From contig JALFYG010000102.1 of the NCBI GenBank assembly GCA_022784805.1, positions 1 through 12,370 of the forward strand: a DNA stretch of 12,370 nt, given 5' to 3'. The notes below the pieces were generated by a model, which was given only the letters and a program-made list of their open reading frames with translations, was not told where the DNA came from and did no database searches. The number at the start of each line of letters is the position of its first letter. Position 1 is the stretch's first letter. The position numbers were made by a program, and so were the translations under genes. Shown here piece after piece: positions 11,911-12,370 of the stretch. Source of the stretch: Spirochaetales bacterium (GTDB taxonomy: Bacteria > Spirochaetota > Spirochaetia > Sphaerochaetales > Sphaerochaetaceae).

Positions 11911-12370
11911 ATGATTTCTTTTCTTTTAACCGAAGACGCAATAAATGAGGCAAGAAAACTCTATGAAACGCTAGTAGAAAACCAAAGCGTTTCATTCCCT
12001 CCAGATGCCTCAAATTACCCCCTCTCCCTCCTGAGAGAAGGAGCCATGGTGGGAGTCATGATTCTCTCTACTAAAGGCGGTGAAAGAAAAGTTCTCTATG
12101 GTTTCTCCGGTGCCATGAGTGGCCGTTATGATATCCCAGGGTGGGTGAACCCTTGTTTCTCCCTCTCTCTTTTTCACTTCACCTTTGATCCCTACGACAA
12201 GGAAATTCATCGTTTGACAGATCTAATCGAGAAAGAAGGAAGAGAGGATCTGAAGGAAACAAGAAGAGCATTAAGTGCCGAGGCCCAGGAGAAGCTTAAT
12301 GAAATCTTTGTCTTCTCCAAGTGGGATGGAACCAAGAAGCAGGGACTTCCTCCTAGGCCCCGCACAGGAA
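11911..12370 (+). CDS. RluA-family pseudouridine synthase, N-terminal part (3' end outside window)
   Basis: The frame is open from the ATG at 11911 to the window end (153 codons). GFSGAMSGRYDIPGWVNPCF, KEIHRLTDLIEKEGRE, KLNEIFVFSKWDGTKKQG and LPPRPRTG resemble the N-terminal extension of a long subgroup of RluA-type rRNA/tRNA pseudouridine synthases, in which the next block is SGDCCAPKLL and the catalytic domain with its HRLDxxTSG aspartate follows. That catalytic part lies outside the window, so activity cannot be judged. The extension's role is unknown. The gene is divergent from the YczE-like gene. The start is fixed by the in-frame TGA at 11881 and the lack of other ATG codons before 11911. 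Confidence 0.68.
   Translation, partial: MISFLLTEDAINEARKLYETLVENQSVSFPPDASNYPLSLLREGAMVGVMILSTKGGERKVLYGFSGAMSGRYDIPGWVNPCFSLSLFHFTFDPYDKEIHRLTDLIEKEGREDLKETRRALSAEAQEKLNEIFVFSKWDGTKKQGLPPRPRTG

Overview
The window is a bacterial chromosomal segment, AT-leaning (about 60% AT by eye), with Shine-Dalgarno-led genes and many short accessory genes. A host-associated anaerobe is plausible. The RluA-type pseudouridine synthase with a long N-terminal extension and the tRNA gene without an encoded CCA would fit Spirochaetota, but Bacillota cannot be excluded, so this is a tentative guess.

Layout. (1) 1-1388, + strand: the vitamin B6 operon pdxS (5' end outside the window) and pdxT, overlapping by ATGA and closed by a clear terminator. 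(2) 1389-1787: looks empty but holds the decayed C-terminal end of an Fe(III)-type ABC transporter permease with an in-frame TAA. (3) 1788-4280, + strand: a predicted lipoprotein alpha/beta hydrolase, a tRNA-Pro(CGG) with its own promoter, an array of five identical 18-bp direct repeats, and two tandem small helix-turn-helix regulators ending at a large inverted repeat. (4) 4313-6235, - strand: a WYL-domain regulator, a TIGR04076-type protein and a GyrI-like ligand-binding protein, tightly coupled. (5) 6314-8826, - strand: an Mbeg1-like (DUF2974) hydrolase whose conserved N-terminus lies upstream of any canonical start codon, a VOC-family protein, and a TauE/SafE permease with a tandem-hairpin 3' end. 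(6) 9101-10646, - strand: an MqsR-like toxin and a Panacea/SocA-domain antitoxin carrying an MqsA-like N-terminus, with a palindromic operator array placed over the promoter. (7) 10771-11817, - strand: a YczE/YitT-type membrane protein followed by a free-standing ISL3-transposase N-terminal domain that has lost its zinc cysteines, closed by its own terminator. (8) 11911-end, + strand: the N-terminal part of an RluA-family pseudouridine synthase, with a promoter placed so that its mRNA may be leaderless.

The genes do not form one pathway. The region between tRNA-Pro and the pseudouridine synthase looks accessory: repeats next to a tRNA, small regulators, a toxin-antitoxin pair, a transposase relic and a transporter relic. 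The strongest leads are the repeat array, the toxin-antitoxin operator architecture, the apparent non-canonical start with a leader peptide before the Mbeg1-like gene, and the cysteine-less ISL3 domain.
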